DNA of 64,000 nucleotides from the NCBI RefSeq assembly GCF_003063245.1, contig NZ_MUXE01000015.1, forward strand, positions 1 to 64,000. Direction: 5' to 3'. How positions within the stretch are numbered: the stretch's first letter is position 1; every line of letters starts with the position of its first letter. The position numbers and the translations under genes were made by a program. The notes beneath the pieces were generated by a model. The model was not told the origin of the DNA. It made no database searches and worked only from the letters and a program-made list of their open reading frames with translations. This DNA comes from Arcobacter caeni. GTDB lineage: Bacteria > Campylobacterota > Campylobacteria > Campylobacterales > Arcobacteraceae. Shown here one piece after another: positions 1 through 8,596 of the stretch.

Positions 1-56
1 ATAATCAACTGTACTGTTGAATCCTTAAACTCTTGACTATATTTACTTTGTCTCAT
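1..56 (-). CDS. IS3-family transposase OrfA, N-terminal fragment
   Basis: Only 18 codons are visible: Met-Arg-Gln-Ser-Lys-Tyr-Ser-Gln-Glu-Phe-Lys-Asp and onward. The pattern of a basic start, then K-Y-S-x-E-F-K, then a helix leading to V-Q-L-I matches the start of the helix-turn-helix OrfA of IS3/IS911-type elements, which binds the IS ends. An AAAGG Shine-Dalgarno lies six bases before the ATG, so this is a genuine gene start and not a chance frame. The gene runs off the left edge. OrfB, the DDE integrase, would lie further left. Confidence 0.6.
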   Translation of the reverse strand, partial: MRQSKYSQEFKDSTVQLI

Positions 57-82
57 TTGCAACCTTTATTCATTTATTTTAT

Positions 83-104
83 CTCAGAATCTTTTAATTC
101 TGAG
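83..104. repeat. Hairpin inside the IS end
   Basis: A perfect 8-bp stem (CTCAGAAT / ATTCTGAG) with a 6-base loop sits about 25 bases ahead of the transposase start, between the putative IS edge and the gene. Such hairpins in IS elements can block read-through transcription or translation into the transposase. That role is inferred from its position. Confidence 0.5.
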
Positions 105-133
105 TATGAATTTATGTTACCTCTCCAAACTCA

Positions 134-598
134 GTAATTAGAGAAGCTCATACTTTAAAAGGACTTTGTGGAAATATCGGCGCTGATTTACTCTTTGAAA
201 AAGCAAAAGAGTTGGAATTTCATCTAAAAGAAAAAGGCTTTGATGATAAAACTAATGTTTTGATTAAATCTTTAGAAATCAATTTAAAGTATTTGATAGA
301 AAATATAAAAAAAGTTGTAGATGTATCTTTTTCTAATAAAAATAATAAAAATTTTCTAGAAAAAAATAATGTAGATATGTTAAAAATAGATAAGCTTTTT
401 ATAGAACTTGAACAACTTTTAAACGAGCTAGATTCTAACGCACTTATAAAAGCAAATGAATTACATAATGAGCTTGAAAAGTTAGAATATTTGACTCATT
501 TAGATAATTTTATGAATGTGGTTTCTGATTTTGATTTTGATAAAGCTAGTGAATATTTAAAACTTTTAAAAAACGAAGTTCAAAAAAATAAGAGATAA
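134..598 (+). pseudogene. 3' remnant of a hybrid histidine kinase (HPt domain), cut by the IS
   Basis: The frame is open from base 110 to the stop at 598, and its kinase-like sequence starts right after the IS edge with I-R-E-A-H-T-L-K-G, the active-site box of histidine phosphotransfer (HPt) domains (phospho-accepting His, then x-x-K-G). The rest is a long helical C-terminal tail ending in a segment of the type found at the very end of BarA-like hybrid kinases. There is no start codon with a Shine-Dalgarno ahead of the HPt box, and a TGA at 107 closes the frame upstream. A downstream TTG (212) would leave out the catalytic His. The sensor, kinase and receiver parts are missing here and presumably lie beyond the IS. 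It is therefore read as a disrupted gene. Confidence 0.7.
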
Positions 599-730
599 AA
601 ATAGAATAAACTAGAAATTAGTCAATGATTATATTTTAATAAAACATTACAAACTGACATATTATAAAGACTCTTTTTTTTAATCATATATACTTACAAA
701 TTATAAAATCCAATAATTAAAAGTTTTTAA

Positions 731-2002
731 ATGTTCATACACCTTGATATAGATTGTTTTTTTGTTTCAGCCCATAGAACCATTGATGATAGTTTGTTTC
801 ATATTCCAGTTGCGGTTGGAGGACGAAGTAATCTTAATATTTTTTCTTCAAAAAAAGAGATTAGAAAAATATCTTCAAATAGTGGTGCATTTGTTAGTTC
901 CATTCTTACAAATGAAGGAATGAAAAGTTTCAAAGAATATTTTGTAGATGAAAATGGGAAAATTAGAGGAATAATTACAACATCATCTTATGAAGCAAGA
1001 GCTTTTGGTGTTAAAACAGCCATGAGTGTAAATGAAGCTTTGACTTTGTGTCCACACTTAAAAATGTTAGCACCAAATTATCCCTTGTATCATGATTTAT
1101 CAAATAAACTAAAAGAGCTTTTGATTAAAGAAATTCCTCTTGTAGAACAGTATTCAATAGATGAATTTTTTGGAGATGTAAGTGGTTATATTGATGAACA
1201 TGAAATAGTTGAGTTTGCATATTATCTAAAAAAAAAGATATTTGATGAGTTAAAACTGCCTATTTCAATAGGAATAGCAAATACAAAATATCTTTCAAAA
1301 CTAATAACAGAATATGCAAAACCAGATGGTGTAAAATATGTGAGTGTCGATAATATCACAAATTTTACAAGAGATATTCCAATCAAAGAGTTCCCAGGAA
1401 TCGGAAAGGCTTTTCAAGAAAAACTTAAAGGTTATGGAATAAAAACATTAGGTGATATTAAAAAAAACCAAAAACTTTTTTATTCATGGCAAAAATCTGG
1501 AATTGATTTATATAATCGTGTTTGTGGAATACGAGATAATAAATTAACTTTTGAAAGAGAAAAAAAATCAATAGGAATAGGGCGAACATTTGATGTTATT
1601 TTTGATAGAGAGGAACTAAAAAGAAGAGTTATGATACTTTGTCGATACCTTTGTTTTTTAGTGAAAAAAGAGGGTGTAAATCCTTTGACTTATGCAATAC
1701 AAATAAGATATGAATATAAAATAAAATCAAAAGATTATATAAATGTAAATAGAATTTTTAATGAAATGGATTTCAAAAATGAAATGGTAAAACTCTTTGA
1801 ACAAACAGATAATCACAAAACCCATGGAATAATACAGCTAAATATCACAGTTTTAAACTTCGCAAAAATAAATGAATATACTTACAACCTTTTTGAATAT
1901 GAAGCTGATACAAAAAAAAGAGCTTTGACAAATCAACTGCAAAAACTAAGAAGTAAATATGGGATTGATATTATTAAAAGTGGATTTGAGATTAAAGAAT
2001 AA
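731..2002 (+). CDS. Y-family translesion DNA polymerase (DinB/ImpB-like)
   Basis: 423 aa. The N-terminus H-L-D-I-D-C-F-F carries the first catalytic carboxylates (Asp6, Asp8), and S-I-D-E-F at 142-146 carries the second pair (Asp144, Glu145). G-I-G-K at about 226 is the helix-hairpin-helix of the thumb, followed by a little-finger domain. The family inserts nucleotides opposite damaged template bases. Compared with classical DinB there is an extra stretch of about 45 residues between P-V-A-V-G-G (26-31) and S-Y-E-A-R (86-90), in the fingers region. Start: the ATG at 731 gives the correct N-terminus, although the Shine-Dalgarno is weak. It is a lone gene ending in its own terminator. The call of Pol IV versus a UmuC-like relative is uncertain, but the Y-family assignment is firm. 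Confidence 0.88.
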   Translation: MFIHLDIDCFFVSAHRTIDDSLFHIPVAVGGRSNLNIFSSKKEIRKISSNSGAFVSSILTNEGMKSFKEYFVDENGKIRGIITTSSYEARAFGVKTAMSVNEALTLCPHLKMLAPNYPLYHDLSNKLKELLIKEIPLVEQYSIDEFFGDVSGYIDEHEIVEFAYYLKKKIFDELKLPISIGIANTKYLSKLITEYAKPDGVKYVSVDNITNFTRDIPIKEFPGIGKAFQEKLKGYGIKTLGDIKKNQKLFYSWQKSGIDLYNRVCGIRDNKLTFEREKKSIGIGRTFDVIFDREELKRRVMILCRYLCFLVKKEGVNPLTYAIQIRYEYKIKSKDYINVNRIFNEMDFKNEMVKLFEQTDNHKTHGIIQLNITVLNFAKINEYTYNLFEYEADTKKRALTNQLQKLRSKYGIDIIKSGFEIKE

Positions 2003-2007
2003 GTTCA

Positions 2008-2040
2008 AGATTTAGATAGAAAATTTATCTAAATCTTTTA
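2008..2040. terminator. Terminator between the polymerase and phosphate permease genes
   Basis: An 11-bp inverted repeat (AGATTTAGATA / TATCTAAATCT) with a 7-base loop is followed by TTTT. It lies between two convergent genes and could serve both. Confidence 0.65.
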
Positions 2041-2048
2041 TATTTTGA

Positions 2049-3536
2049 CTAAGCAATTTTTATAATATAATTTAATCCAATGTAAATACAAGCACCAAGT
2101 ATCGCAGTAACTGGTAATGTAAAAATCCATGCAAGTAAAATAGTATTAATAGTCTTTTTTTGAACTCCACCATCGGGTTCTGCAACCATGGTTCCAGCAA
2201 CTGCACTTGAAACAATATGTGTGGTACTAACAGGGGCATGAGCAAAGTTTGCTAATAAAATAGTTATCATTGCCATTGCTTGAGATACTGTTCCTTGCAT
2301 ATGATTTATTGGTTTTGAACCTATTTTTTCACCAATCGTATGAACAACTCTTTTATAACCTATCATTGTTCCAATCCCAATCATTAAAGCAACAGAAATA
2401 ATAACCCAATAAGGCACATATTCAGTAGAAGTAATCATCTGTTTTCTTTGATCTGCAATATAATCTGATTTATCTTTATCTATTGATTTATAGGCTCTTT
2501 CAACCTGTTCAAAAAAATTATTGGAGCATAAAACAGCTGTGTGAATTTTCCATCTTTCCTCTTTTGGAAGTTCAGAATATGATTTTAAACCATCAATTTT
2601 TTTAGAAACTTCAAGAGTTGTTTTATATACTTGATTAACATTACACTCAGTAATTGTATTTTGAATTTTTAATGCACTAATCAGTTGTTTTTCATCCAAA
2701 AGTTTTGTAATAGTATCATTATTATCTGCATAAAATTTCGTTAAATTTGCTGCACTATCTCTTGTTTGCATGATTTTATATTGATGAGCTTCCATGTTTA
2801 AAGAATAATAAGTTGGCAAAATTCCAATAAGAATAATCATAATAAGACCTATTCCTTTTTGTCCATCATTAGAACCATGTGCAAAACTAACTCCTGCACC
2901 TGTGGCAATTATTCCAGTTCTCATCCAAAAATTAGGTTTCTTTTTTCCCTCAGTTCCTGTAGTTTTGAAAAATTTCGGATTTTTAATAAATTTTCTAGAT
3001 ACTTTCATAATTAAAAAAGCAAATCCAAAACCTACAAGTGGAGAAACAGCCAAGGCAATTAAAATTCCATAAACAACTTTCCAGTTTAGACTTTGAGCAA
3101 AAGTAAATCCATGTAACATTCCAAAAGCAACACTCACACCAACAAGCGAACCTATTAATGAATGTGAACTAGAAATTGGTAAACCAAAATACCATGTTCC
3201 AAAATTCCAAACAAGTGCTGAAATTAATAATGAATAAATCATTACTAAAGTTGCATTTTGATCAGTTGACACCATAATATCAAGTGGCAATAAATGTACA
3301 ATTACATAAGCAACACCAATTCCACCAAGAATTACACCAATAAAATTCATAATTCCAGCCATAATAACTGAGTATCCAGCTTTCATAGAATTAGTGTAAA
3401 TAATCATGGCAACAGCATTTGCTGTATCATGAAAACCGTTAATCATTTCATAAAATAATGCAATACCTAATGACAAAAGTAATAATCCAATTGTAAAGTT
3501 ATCGATATTATTTAAAGCATCCCACAAAACAGACAT
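2049..3536 (-). CDS. PiT-family inorganic phosphate permease
   Basis: 495 aa, an integral inner-membrane protein with many hydrophobic segments. Two copies of the PiT signature are visible: G-F-H-D-T-A-N-A at 34-41 and A-H-G-S-N-D-G-Q-K-G at 219-228, the inverted-repeat halves that form the phosphate/cation path. A third landmark, A-P-V-S-T-T-H, lies near the C-terminus. A hydrophilic stretch of about 110 residues (roughly 255-370) separates the two membrane halves, as in PitA-type permeases. The family symports phosphate, usually as a metal-phosphate complex, with protons or sodium. There is no PhoU-like DUF47 partner next to it. It is a single gene, and the ATG fits the first membrane helix. 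Confidence 0.92.
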   Translation of the reverse strand: MSVLWDALNNIDNFTIGLLLLSLGIALFYEMINGFHDTANAVAMIIYTNSMKAGYSVIMAGIMNFIGVILGGIGVAYVIVHLLPLDIMVSTDQNATLVMIYSLLISALVWNFGTWYFGLPISSSHSLIGSLVGVSVAFGMLHGFTFAQSLNWKVVYGILIALAVSPLVGFGFAFLIMKVSRKFIKNPKFFKTTGTEGKKKPNFWMRTGIIATGAGVSFAHGSNDGQKGIGLIMIILIGILPTYYSLNMEAHQYKIMQTRDSAANLTKFYADNNDTITKLLDEKQLISALKIQNTITECNVNQVYKTTLEVSKKIDGLKSYSELPKEERWKIHTAVLCSNNFFEQVERAYKSIDKDKSDYIADQRKQMITSTEYVPYWVIISVALMIGIGTMIGYKRVVHTIGEKIGSKPINHMQGTVSQAMAMITILLANFAHAPVSTTHIVSSAVAGTMVAEPDGGVQKKTINTILLAWIFTLPVTAILGACIYIGLNYIIKIA

Positions 3537-3659
3537 TAATACATCCTTGAATTTTAAAGCTAAAAAGTTTGGGATTATATCCTAGTTTAACTTTTGAAAC
3601 TTTATAACTAAAACTAAAGCTTTTAAAGTCTAGAATTCAATAAATTTAAAGGATATTTT

Positions 3660-3968
3660 ATGGCATATATTTTACAAGTGGATTTTCCACATGATGGAAT
3701 TTTTGGTGAAGAGTTTTCAAAAGCATTTGAGCCTTTGGCAAATGATATATCACAAGAAGCTGGTTTGATTTGGAAAATTTGGACTGAAAATAAAAATACA
3801 AAAGAAGCAGGTGGTATTTATCTATTTTCAAATGAAAATGATGCAAAAAGATATTTAGAAAAACATACACTTAGACTTGAATCATTTGGATATAAAGATA
3901 TTAGAGGAAAGATTTTTAAAGTAAATGAAGCACTTAGTTTTATTACAAAGGTAGATTTTCTAAAATAA
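3660..3968 (+). CDS. YdhR-like monooxygenase family protein
   Basis: 102 aa, soluble, one domain. The sequence (Q-V-D-F near the start, then a central region with I-W-T-E-N, then G-G-I-Y-L-F, and A-K-R-Y-L-E-K-H) matches the YdhR family, small ferredoxin-fold dimeric proteins named putative mono-oxygenases from structural similarity to antibiotic-biosynthesis monooxygenases. Their substrate is unknown. AAAGGA lies seven bases before the ATG. The gene is monocistronic and followed by a strong terminator. The minus-strand frame over the same bases is a shadow. Confidence 0.82.
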   Translation: MAYILQVDFPHDGIFGEEFSKAFEPLANDISQEAGLIWKIWTENKNTKEAGGIYLFSNENDAKRYLEKHTLRLESFGYKDIRGKIFKVNEALSFITKVDFLK

Positions 3969-3978
3969 AAGGTAGTGT

Positions 3979-4003
3979 AAAAAAAGGGCAAAGCCCTTTT
4001 TTT
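3979..4003. terminator. Strong bidirectional terminator
   Basis: A run of seven A, then GGGC-AAA-GCCC, then seven T, at the convergent end of the YdhR-like gene and the aldolase gene. It reads as an intrinsic terminator on both strands and overlaps the last two bases of the aldolase gene. Confidence 0.85.
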
Positions 4004-4970
4004 AGTCAGCTAATAAAGTTCTATAAAACTCTCTATAGTTTGTGTCTTTTTCATCTCTAGCTTTCATAGCAGCTCTTGGATGTTCGTTTAATTGTCCAGT
4101 TAGCATATAAGGAATACTGTATCCCCAATCTAACTCTTTTTCAAGTGGAACAATAAACTCTTCAATAAATTTTAATACAGGCATTAATTTATATTTTGGA
4201 TTTTTTAAAAATCCAATTAGAAGTTCAAGTGGACAATTTCCAGCACCTCTTCCAAATCCTGAAATTGTAACATCAAGGAAACTAGCTCCATAAATCATTG
4301 ATTCCAAAGTATTTGCATAAGCTAATTGAAGATTATTATGTGCGTGAATTCCTATTTGTTTTCCACTTTCAACCGCTACTTTTAAATATTTTTCTGTTAA
4401 TTTTTTGATTTGTTCAGGATAAAAAGAACCAAAACTATCAGCTATATAAATAACATCAACAGGTGTTTTTGCTAATTGTGCTAAAACTTCATCCAGTTCA
4501 TCATCAAATGATTTTGAGATTGCCATAATATTTACAGTTGTTTCATAACCTTTTTCATGAGCATCTAAAATTAACTCAATAGCTGCTGGAATTTGGTGAA
4601 TATATGTTGCTATTCTTATCATATCAACAACACTTTCAGATTTTGGTCTAAGTTCATCTTTTAAACATCTTCCAATATCGCTCATAACAGCAATTTTCAT
4701 ATTTGTTTTGTTTTCACCAACAATTCTTCTAATATCTTCTTCTTTACAGAAATTCCAAGGACCATATTCATCTTCACTCATAATTGTAGGAGATACATTT
4801 TTCCCGATTTCCATATAATCAACACCAGCAGCTAAACAAGCTTCATAATGTGCTTTTACAAAAGCATCATTAAAATGGTAATTATTTACTAATCCACCAT
4901 CTCTGATTGTGCAATCAAAAACTTTGATGTCTTCTCTAACTGTTAGTATTGAACCTTTTTTTTCAATCAT
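4002..4970 (-). CDS. DRE-TIM metallolyase family aldolase-like protein
   Basis: 322 aa, a TIM-barrel of the HMG-CoA lyase / 4-hydroxy-2-oxovalerate aldolase / isopropylmalate synthase superfamily. The diagnostic D-C-T-I-R-D-G-G sits at 19-26 (Arg23, Asp24), and I-H-A-H-N-N at 208-213 gives the His-x-His metal ligands; G-F-G-R-G-A-G-N-C-P follows. These enzymes use a divalent metal to make or break C-C bonds next to a carbonyl. The exact substrate cannot be told: no acylating aldehyde dehydrogenase lies next door as in catechol pathways, and the protein is too short for LeuA. Relatives sit in surface-polysaccharide loci. AAGGAAC precedes the ATG. The gene stands alone. Confidence 0.8.
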   Translation of the reverse strand: MIEKKGSILTVREDIKVFDCTIRDGGLVNNYHFNDAFVKAHYEACLAAGVDYMEIGKNVSPTIMSEDEYGPWNFCKEEDIRRIVGENKTNMKIAVMSDIGRCLKDELRPKSESVVDMIRIATYIHQIPAAIELILDAHEKGYETTVNIMAISKSFDDELDEVLAQLAKTPVDVIYIADSFGSFYPEQIKKLTEKYLKVAVESGKQIGIHAHNNLQLAYANTLESMIYGASFLDVTISGFGRGAGNCPLELLIGFLKNPKYKLMPVLKFIEEFIVPLEKELDWGYSIPYMLTGQLNEHPRAAMKARDEKDTNYREFYRTLLAD

Positions 4971-5037
4971 TATTGTTCCTTGTTCTTTCTTCTTAATAAT
5001 TACTCACATAATACCTAAAAGGCACTCAAATCAATCT

Positions 5038-5859
5038 TTAATAAGATTTCATACTTAAAACTTCTTCTATTTTATTATAAGAATAAAACTCAAAATTCTT
5101 ATTTTTTGCTTTTATTGTGTAAACAGCCATTCTATCAGCTAGTTCATTTCCCTCAACTCCTGCGTGACCTTTTACATGTTTTATTTCGATTTTATCTTTT
5201 AATCTTAAAAATAAATCATGAGCTTCTTTTATTAATTCAAGGTTTTTAATTTCTCCACCTTTTTTGCTCCAACCATTAGCTTTCCAACCAAATGCCCAAG
5301 TTGTAATACAATCAATTGCGTATTTTGAATCTGAAAAAATAGAGATAATATTTTCACTACTTGTTTGTTTGGCAATTATTAAAGCCTGATGTAAAGCATT
5401 TAATTCAGCGATATTATTTGTTCCCTCTTCTTCATAAGCTCCATAAAGTAAAACAGGATTTTTTTTGTTTGAATAAATAGCCAAGCCACTTCCCGCATTT
5501 CCAGGATTTCCTGAACATGCACCATCACAATAAATTTTTATAAACTCTTCATCATCGTTTGTTTGAGTATTTTTGATTTCGCTTTTTACTTCAGATATTT
5601 CATAGACTGATTTTGGTTTTATATTGTTAAATTCTAAAACCGTATGATAATTTTTTATAATTTGTTCTTGTGCTTTTAATGATAATTCACCTTTTAAAAG
5701 CATAAGCATATTTGCATCATTTCTTGAAACTTCTTTTTCTAAAGCTTCATTTTTCCAGTTTTCATTTTCTTGAGAATCTAACCCTAAAATCTTGAATTGT
5801 TCCTTGTTTAGTGTATTTTTATGGGAAATTAATTGGATAAAATTATTGTCTATTTTCAT
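5038..5859 (-). CDS. Ribonuclease HI with an N-terminal extension
   Basis: 273 aa. The C-terminal part is an RNase HI domain starting at about residue 107 (I-Y-C-D-G-A-C-S-G-N-P-G). All catalytic residues are recognisable: Asp112, Glu152 (N-I-A-E-L), Asp177 (F-S-D-S), His232 (K-G-H-A-G) and Asp242 (A-D-R-M). It should cut the RNA strand of RNA-DNA hybrids. The first 105 residues are an extension of unknown function with a charged, helical look; it is not the short RHBD hybrid-binding domain of eukaryotic RNase H1 as far as can be seen. A more usual-length RNase HI may be encoded elsewhere. Good confidence on the domain, none on the extension. Confidence 0.88.
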   Translation of the reverse strand: MKIDNNFIQLISHKNTLNKEQFKILGLDSQENENWKNEALEKEVSRNDANMLMLLKGELSLKAQEQIIKNYHTVLEFNNIKPKSVYEISEVKSEIKNTQTNDDEEFIKIYCDGACSGNPGNAGSGLAIYSNKKNPVLLYGAYEEEGTNNIAELNALHQALIIAKQTSSENIISIFSDSKYAIDCITTWAFGWKANGWSKKGGEIKNLELIKEAHDLFLRLKDKIEIKHVKGHAGVEGNELADRMAVYTIKAKNKNFEFYSYNKIEEVLSMKSY

Positions 5860-6095
5860 ATTTTATTTTCTTTATATTTTTAAATTTGTTAAGAATTATA
5901 CTAAAATATACTATAGCCCTTGCTTTTATTTTTTTATTCTGTTAGACTGTATGCACTAAAGATGAATTCGAGTTTCATCTGTTATTTGCCTTTTATTGAT
6001 TACCCACAGCGTTAATATTACTCATTTAGACAACAAGCTCATTTTTATCTTTTTTAATAACTTCATTGAAATGAAGAATAAAAAAAGGAAATCAT
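5860..6095. promoter_or_regulatory. Intergenic region with promoter-like boxes and a structured leader
   Basis: Two TATACT boxes (5897-5902 and 5907-5912) resemble -10 elements reading rightward. After them comes a stretch of more balanced composition than the surroundings, with a 7-bp hairpin at 5960-5980 (AGATGAA / TTCATCT) and a second 7-bp hairpin at 6061-6076 (CTTCATT / AATGAAG) just before the Shine-Dalgarno of the 48-aa ORF. No protein frame of note runs through it. A long 5' leader is the simplest reading; an independent small RNA is possible. Confidence 0.4.
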
Positions 6096-6242
6096 ATGTC
6101 AATTACACATATAAAAACAAACAAAAAAATAGAAGTTTTATTAAGACTTTTAGAAAATAAAGAAAGTTTAGAGGACGCAAGTTCAAAAGCTGGATTAAAT
6201 ATCGAAAAAACAAGATTATTAATAAATAACAAAAAAAGTTAA
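6096..6242 (+). CDS. 48-aa small protein, possible HTH fragment
   Basis: A short ORF with a clear AAAAAAGGA Shine-Dalgarno 5 bases before ATG and a TAA stop. The product is basic at the start (K-T-N-K-K) and continues with E-V-L-L-R-L-L-E-N and E-D-A-S-S-K-A-G-L, a helix-turn-helix-like pattern in which a short helix, a turn around Ala-Gly-Leu and another helix can be imagined. There is no signal peptide and no membrane segment. It could be a small regulator or a leader peptide for the chemoreceptor gene 111 bases downstream. No family was recognised. The gene is called on its ribosome-binding site and coding-like composition. Confidence 0.5.
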   Translation: MSITHIKTNKKIEVLLRLLENKESLEDASSKAGLNIEKTRLLINNKKS

Positions 6243-6353
6243 TTCCTAAAAAGGTTATTTTATATACAGAAATCTTATTTTTACTTGATTATAATCATTA
6301 CTAATAAAATATTATTTTGGTATTATTAGAAAAAATAAAGTTATGGAGATGTT

Positions 6354-8588
6354 ATGCTTTCAAGATTATCAATAAAACAAAAATTGATTTTAATAATGTT
6401 AATACCGCTTATTGTTGTTATATTATTAGCAGCAAAATTAGCGGTAGACTCATTTAGTTCTTCTAAAAATTTACAATCATTAGATAAAGTAGTTGTTCTT
6501 TCTATAAAAATTGGAAATTTAGTTCATGAAACACAAAAAGAAAGAGGAATGACAGCTGGATTTTTGGGTAGTAAAGGTGAAAAGTTTAGTACAGAACTTT
6601 TAACTCAAAGAGTAGTTGTTGATGATAGACTGAAAGAAGTAAATGAATTTCTAAGTACATTTGATAAAAATGCTTATAGCGAAGAATTCTTAGAAAATCT
6701 AAACAATGGTCTTAAAAAACTTCAAGATTTACCAAATATTAGAAGTGGAGTTACGGCTTTTAGTATAAATGCTGCTGTTGCTATTGATTACTATACAGAT
6801 ACAAATAAATTGTTATTAAATGTAATCGCAACTATCACAAAATTATCAAATAGTAGTGCTAAAGTATCTCAAGAATTAGTATCTTATATGAACTTTTTAT
6901 TGTCAAAAGAGAGAGCTGGAATCGAAAGAGCAGTTGGAACTAATACTTTTGCAAAAAATAGTTTTGGAGAGGGAATGAAAGCTAAGTTTTATACCTTAGT
7001 TGCTGAACAAAATGCATATATGGATTCATTTTTGAAAGTAAGTAGTTTAACTATGGCTGATTTTTACAAAAAAACTTTTCAAGCTGATTCTATAAATGAA
7101 GTTGAAAAAATGAGAAAAATTGCATTATATAGTGATCTTGACTCAAATTTTAATATTGATGCAAATGTTTGGTTCAAACAAATAACTGAAAAAATCAATA
7201 TTTTAAAGAAAATCGAAGATTATATTTCACAAAGTTTATCAGATACAATTGGTGCTGAAATGCATAATGCTAGTCAAAATATGATTATCTTTGGATTATT
7301 AAGTGCTTTTGGTGTGGCTTTAACAATGATTTTAGCAAGAACAATTGCTTTTACAATTTTAATTGATGTTGATTCTGTAAAAAAAGGTGTTGAAAACTTC
7401 TTTGCATTTATAAATTTTGAAAAAGATGATATTGAACTTATTAATGTTAAATCTAATGATGAATTAGGAATGATGTCAAAAATCATAAATAAAAACATTG
7501 AAGATACAAAAATGAATATTCAAAAAGATAGAGCTTTAATAGCTGATACAATTAGAGTTACAAATGAAATTAATAAAGGTCATTTAGACTGTAAAATTGA
7601 ACTTGACTCAAATAACCCTTCTTTAAATGAACTAAAAAATATTATAAATGAAATGTTAGGAACATTAAATAGTAATATTTCAAATATTTTAAATGTTTTA
7701 ACTTCATATTCAAAACTAGATTTCAGATCAAATATAGCTCCAAATAATCTTGAAGGTATTATAAAAGAGTTAGAAAAAGATGTGAATATTTTAGGCGAAG
7801 TTATTACTCAAACTTTAATGGAAAATAAAAAAACAGGTATTGTATTAAGTAATAATGCAAATACTTTAACTCAAAATATGCAAGGAATTGCAAGTGCTGC
7901 AAATTCACAAGCAGCATCTTTAGAAGAAACAGCGGCATCTTTAGAAGAGATAACTGCAAATATTACAAACAATACTCAAACAGCTATAAAAATGGCAAGT
8001 TTTGGAAATAAAGTTAAAGAATCAATTACTTTAGGTCAAGATTTAGCAAATAAAACAGCTTTATCTATGGAAGATATAAATTCTCAAACATCAGCTATTA
8101 ATGAAGCAATTACAATTATTGACCAAATTGCATTTCAAACAAATATTCTTTCTTTAAATGCAGCCGTAGAAGCAGCAACTGCTGGTGAAGCTGGAAAAGG
8201 ATTTGCCGTTGTTGCAGGAGAAGTAAGAACACTTGCAAGCAGAAGTGCGGAAGCTGCTAAACAAATAAAAAGCTTAGTTGAAAATGCCCAAAGAAAAACG
8301 CAAGAGGGTAAAGATATTGCTTCAAATATGATAAAAGGTTATACAGAACTAAATGAAAATATTAGTATCACTTTAGATTTAATTCAAAATGTTACGACTG
8401 CTAGTAAAGAGCAATCAACAGGAATGATTCAAATAAATGATGCAGTTAATAATCTAGATCAAATAACTCAACAAAATGCACAAAATGCTTCACAAGCTAA
8501 TGAAATAGCTCAAAGAACACTAGACATATCAAATACAATCATTACTCAAGCAGATGCAAAAGAGTTTAATGGGAAAAATTCTTTTTAG
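6354..8588 (+). CDS. Methyl-accepting chemotaxis protein with NIT sensor domain
   Basis: 744 aa, inner membrane. Order: TM1 (about 11-30); periplasmic nitrate/nitrite-sensing type (NIT) domain, with its hallmark Q-K-E-R-G-M-T-A-G-F-L at 61-71 and a second R-A-G-I-E-R segment; TM2 (about 309-333); a HAMP-like region and a long coiled coil; and the cytoplasmic kinase-control hairpin ([15 protein letters not shown] at about 589-603, then E-A-G-K-G-F-A-V-V-A). It should signal to CheA/CheW and change swimming in response to a small ligand. NIT domains are known from nitrate sensing, but the ligand here is not known. GGAG precedes the ATG. It is monocistronic, with a long terminator. Confidence 0.92.
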   Translation: MLSRLSIKQKLILIMLIPLIVVILLAAKLAVDSFSSSKNLQSLDKVVVLSIKIGNLVHETQKERGMTAGFLGSKGEKFSTELLTQRVVVDDRLKEVNEFLSTFDKNAYSEEFLENLNNGLKKLQDLPNIRSGVTAFSINAAVAIDYYTDTNKLLLNVIATITKLSNSSAKVSQELVSYMNFLLSKERAGIERAVGTNTFAKNSFGEGMKAKFYTLVAEQNAYMDSFLKVSSLTMADFYKKTFQADSINEVEKMRKIALYSDLDSNFNIDANVWFKQITEKINILKKIEDYISQSLSDTIGAEMHNASQNMIIFGLLSAFGVALTMILARTIAFTILIDVDSVKKGVENFFAFINFEKDDIELINVKSNDELGMMSKIINKNIEDTKMNIQKDRALIADTIRVTNEINKGHLDCKIELDSNNPSLNELKNIINEMLGTLNSNISNILNVLTSYSKLDFRSNIAPNNLEGIIKELEKDVNILGEVITQTLMENKKTGIVLSNNANTLTQNMQGIASAANSQAASLEETAASLEEITANITNNTQTAIKMASFGNKVKESITLGQDLANKTALSMEDINSQTSAINEAITIIDQIAFQTNILSLNAAVEAATAGEAGKGFAVVAGEVRTLASRSAEAAKQIKSLVENAQRKTQEGKDIASNMIKGYTELNENISITLDLIQNVTTASKEQSTGMIQINDAVNNLDQITQQNAQNASQANEIAQRTLDISNTIITQADAKEFNGKNSF

Positions 8589-8596
8589 GATTTAAC

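Larger units (their letters stand above)
1..133 (-). mobile_element. Left end of an IS3-like insertion sequence (partial)
   Basis: The window opens inside an insertion element read on the minus strand. It holds the first codons of an IS3-type OrfA, a hairpin ahead of that gene, and then a junction at which a kinase reading frame resumes in good register at about base 134. The outer edge is placed at base 133 because the minus-strand sequence there begins TGAGTTTGGAGAGG, a plausible IS terminus starting with TG. The other end lies outside the window, so neither the terminal repeat nor the target duplication can be verified. The boundary is an inference; the identification as an IS rests on the transposase start. 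Confidence 0.6.

Noticed and set aside
212-598. A 128-aa free-standing gene from TTG at 212
   Set aside because: The frame continues upstream through an HPt box to the IS edge, so this is the tail of a broken kinase gene.
3658-3870. 70-aa minus-strand ORF opposite the YdhR-like gene
   Set aside because: Leu/His/Tyr-rich shadow with no ribosome-binding site; such shadows are common in this AT-rich sequence.
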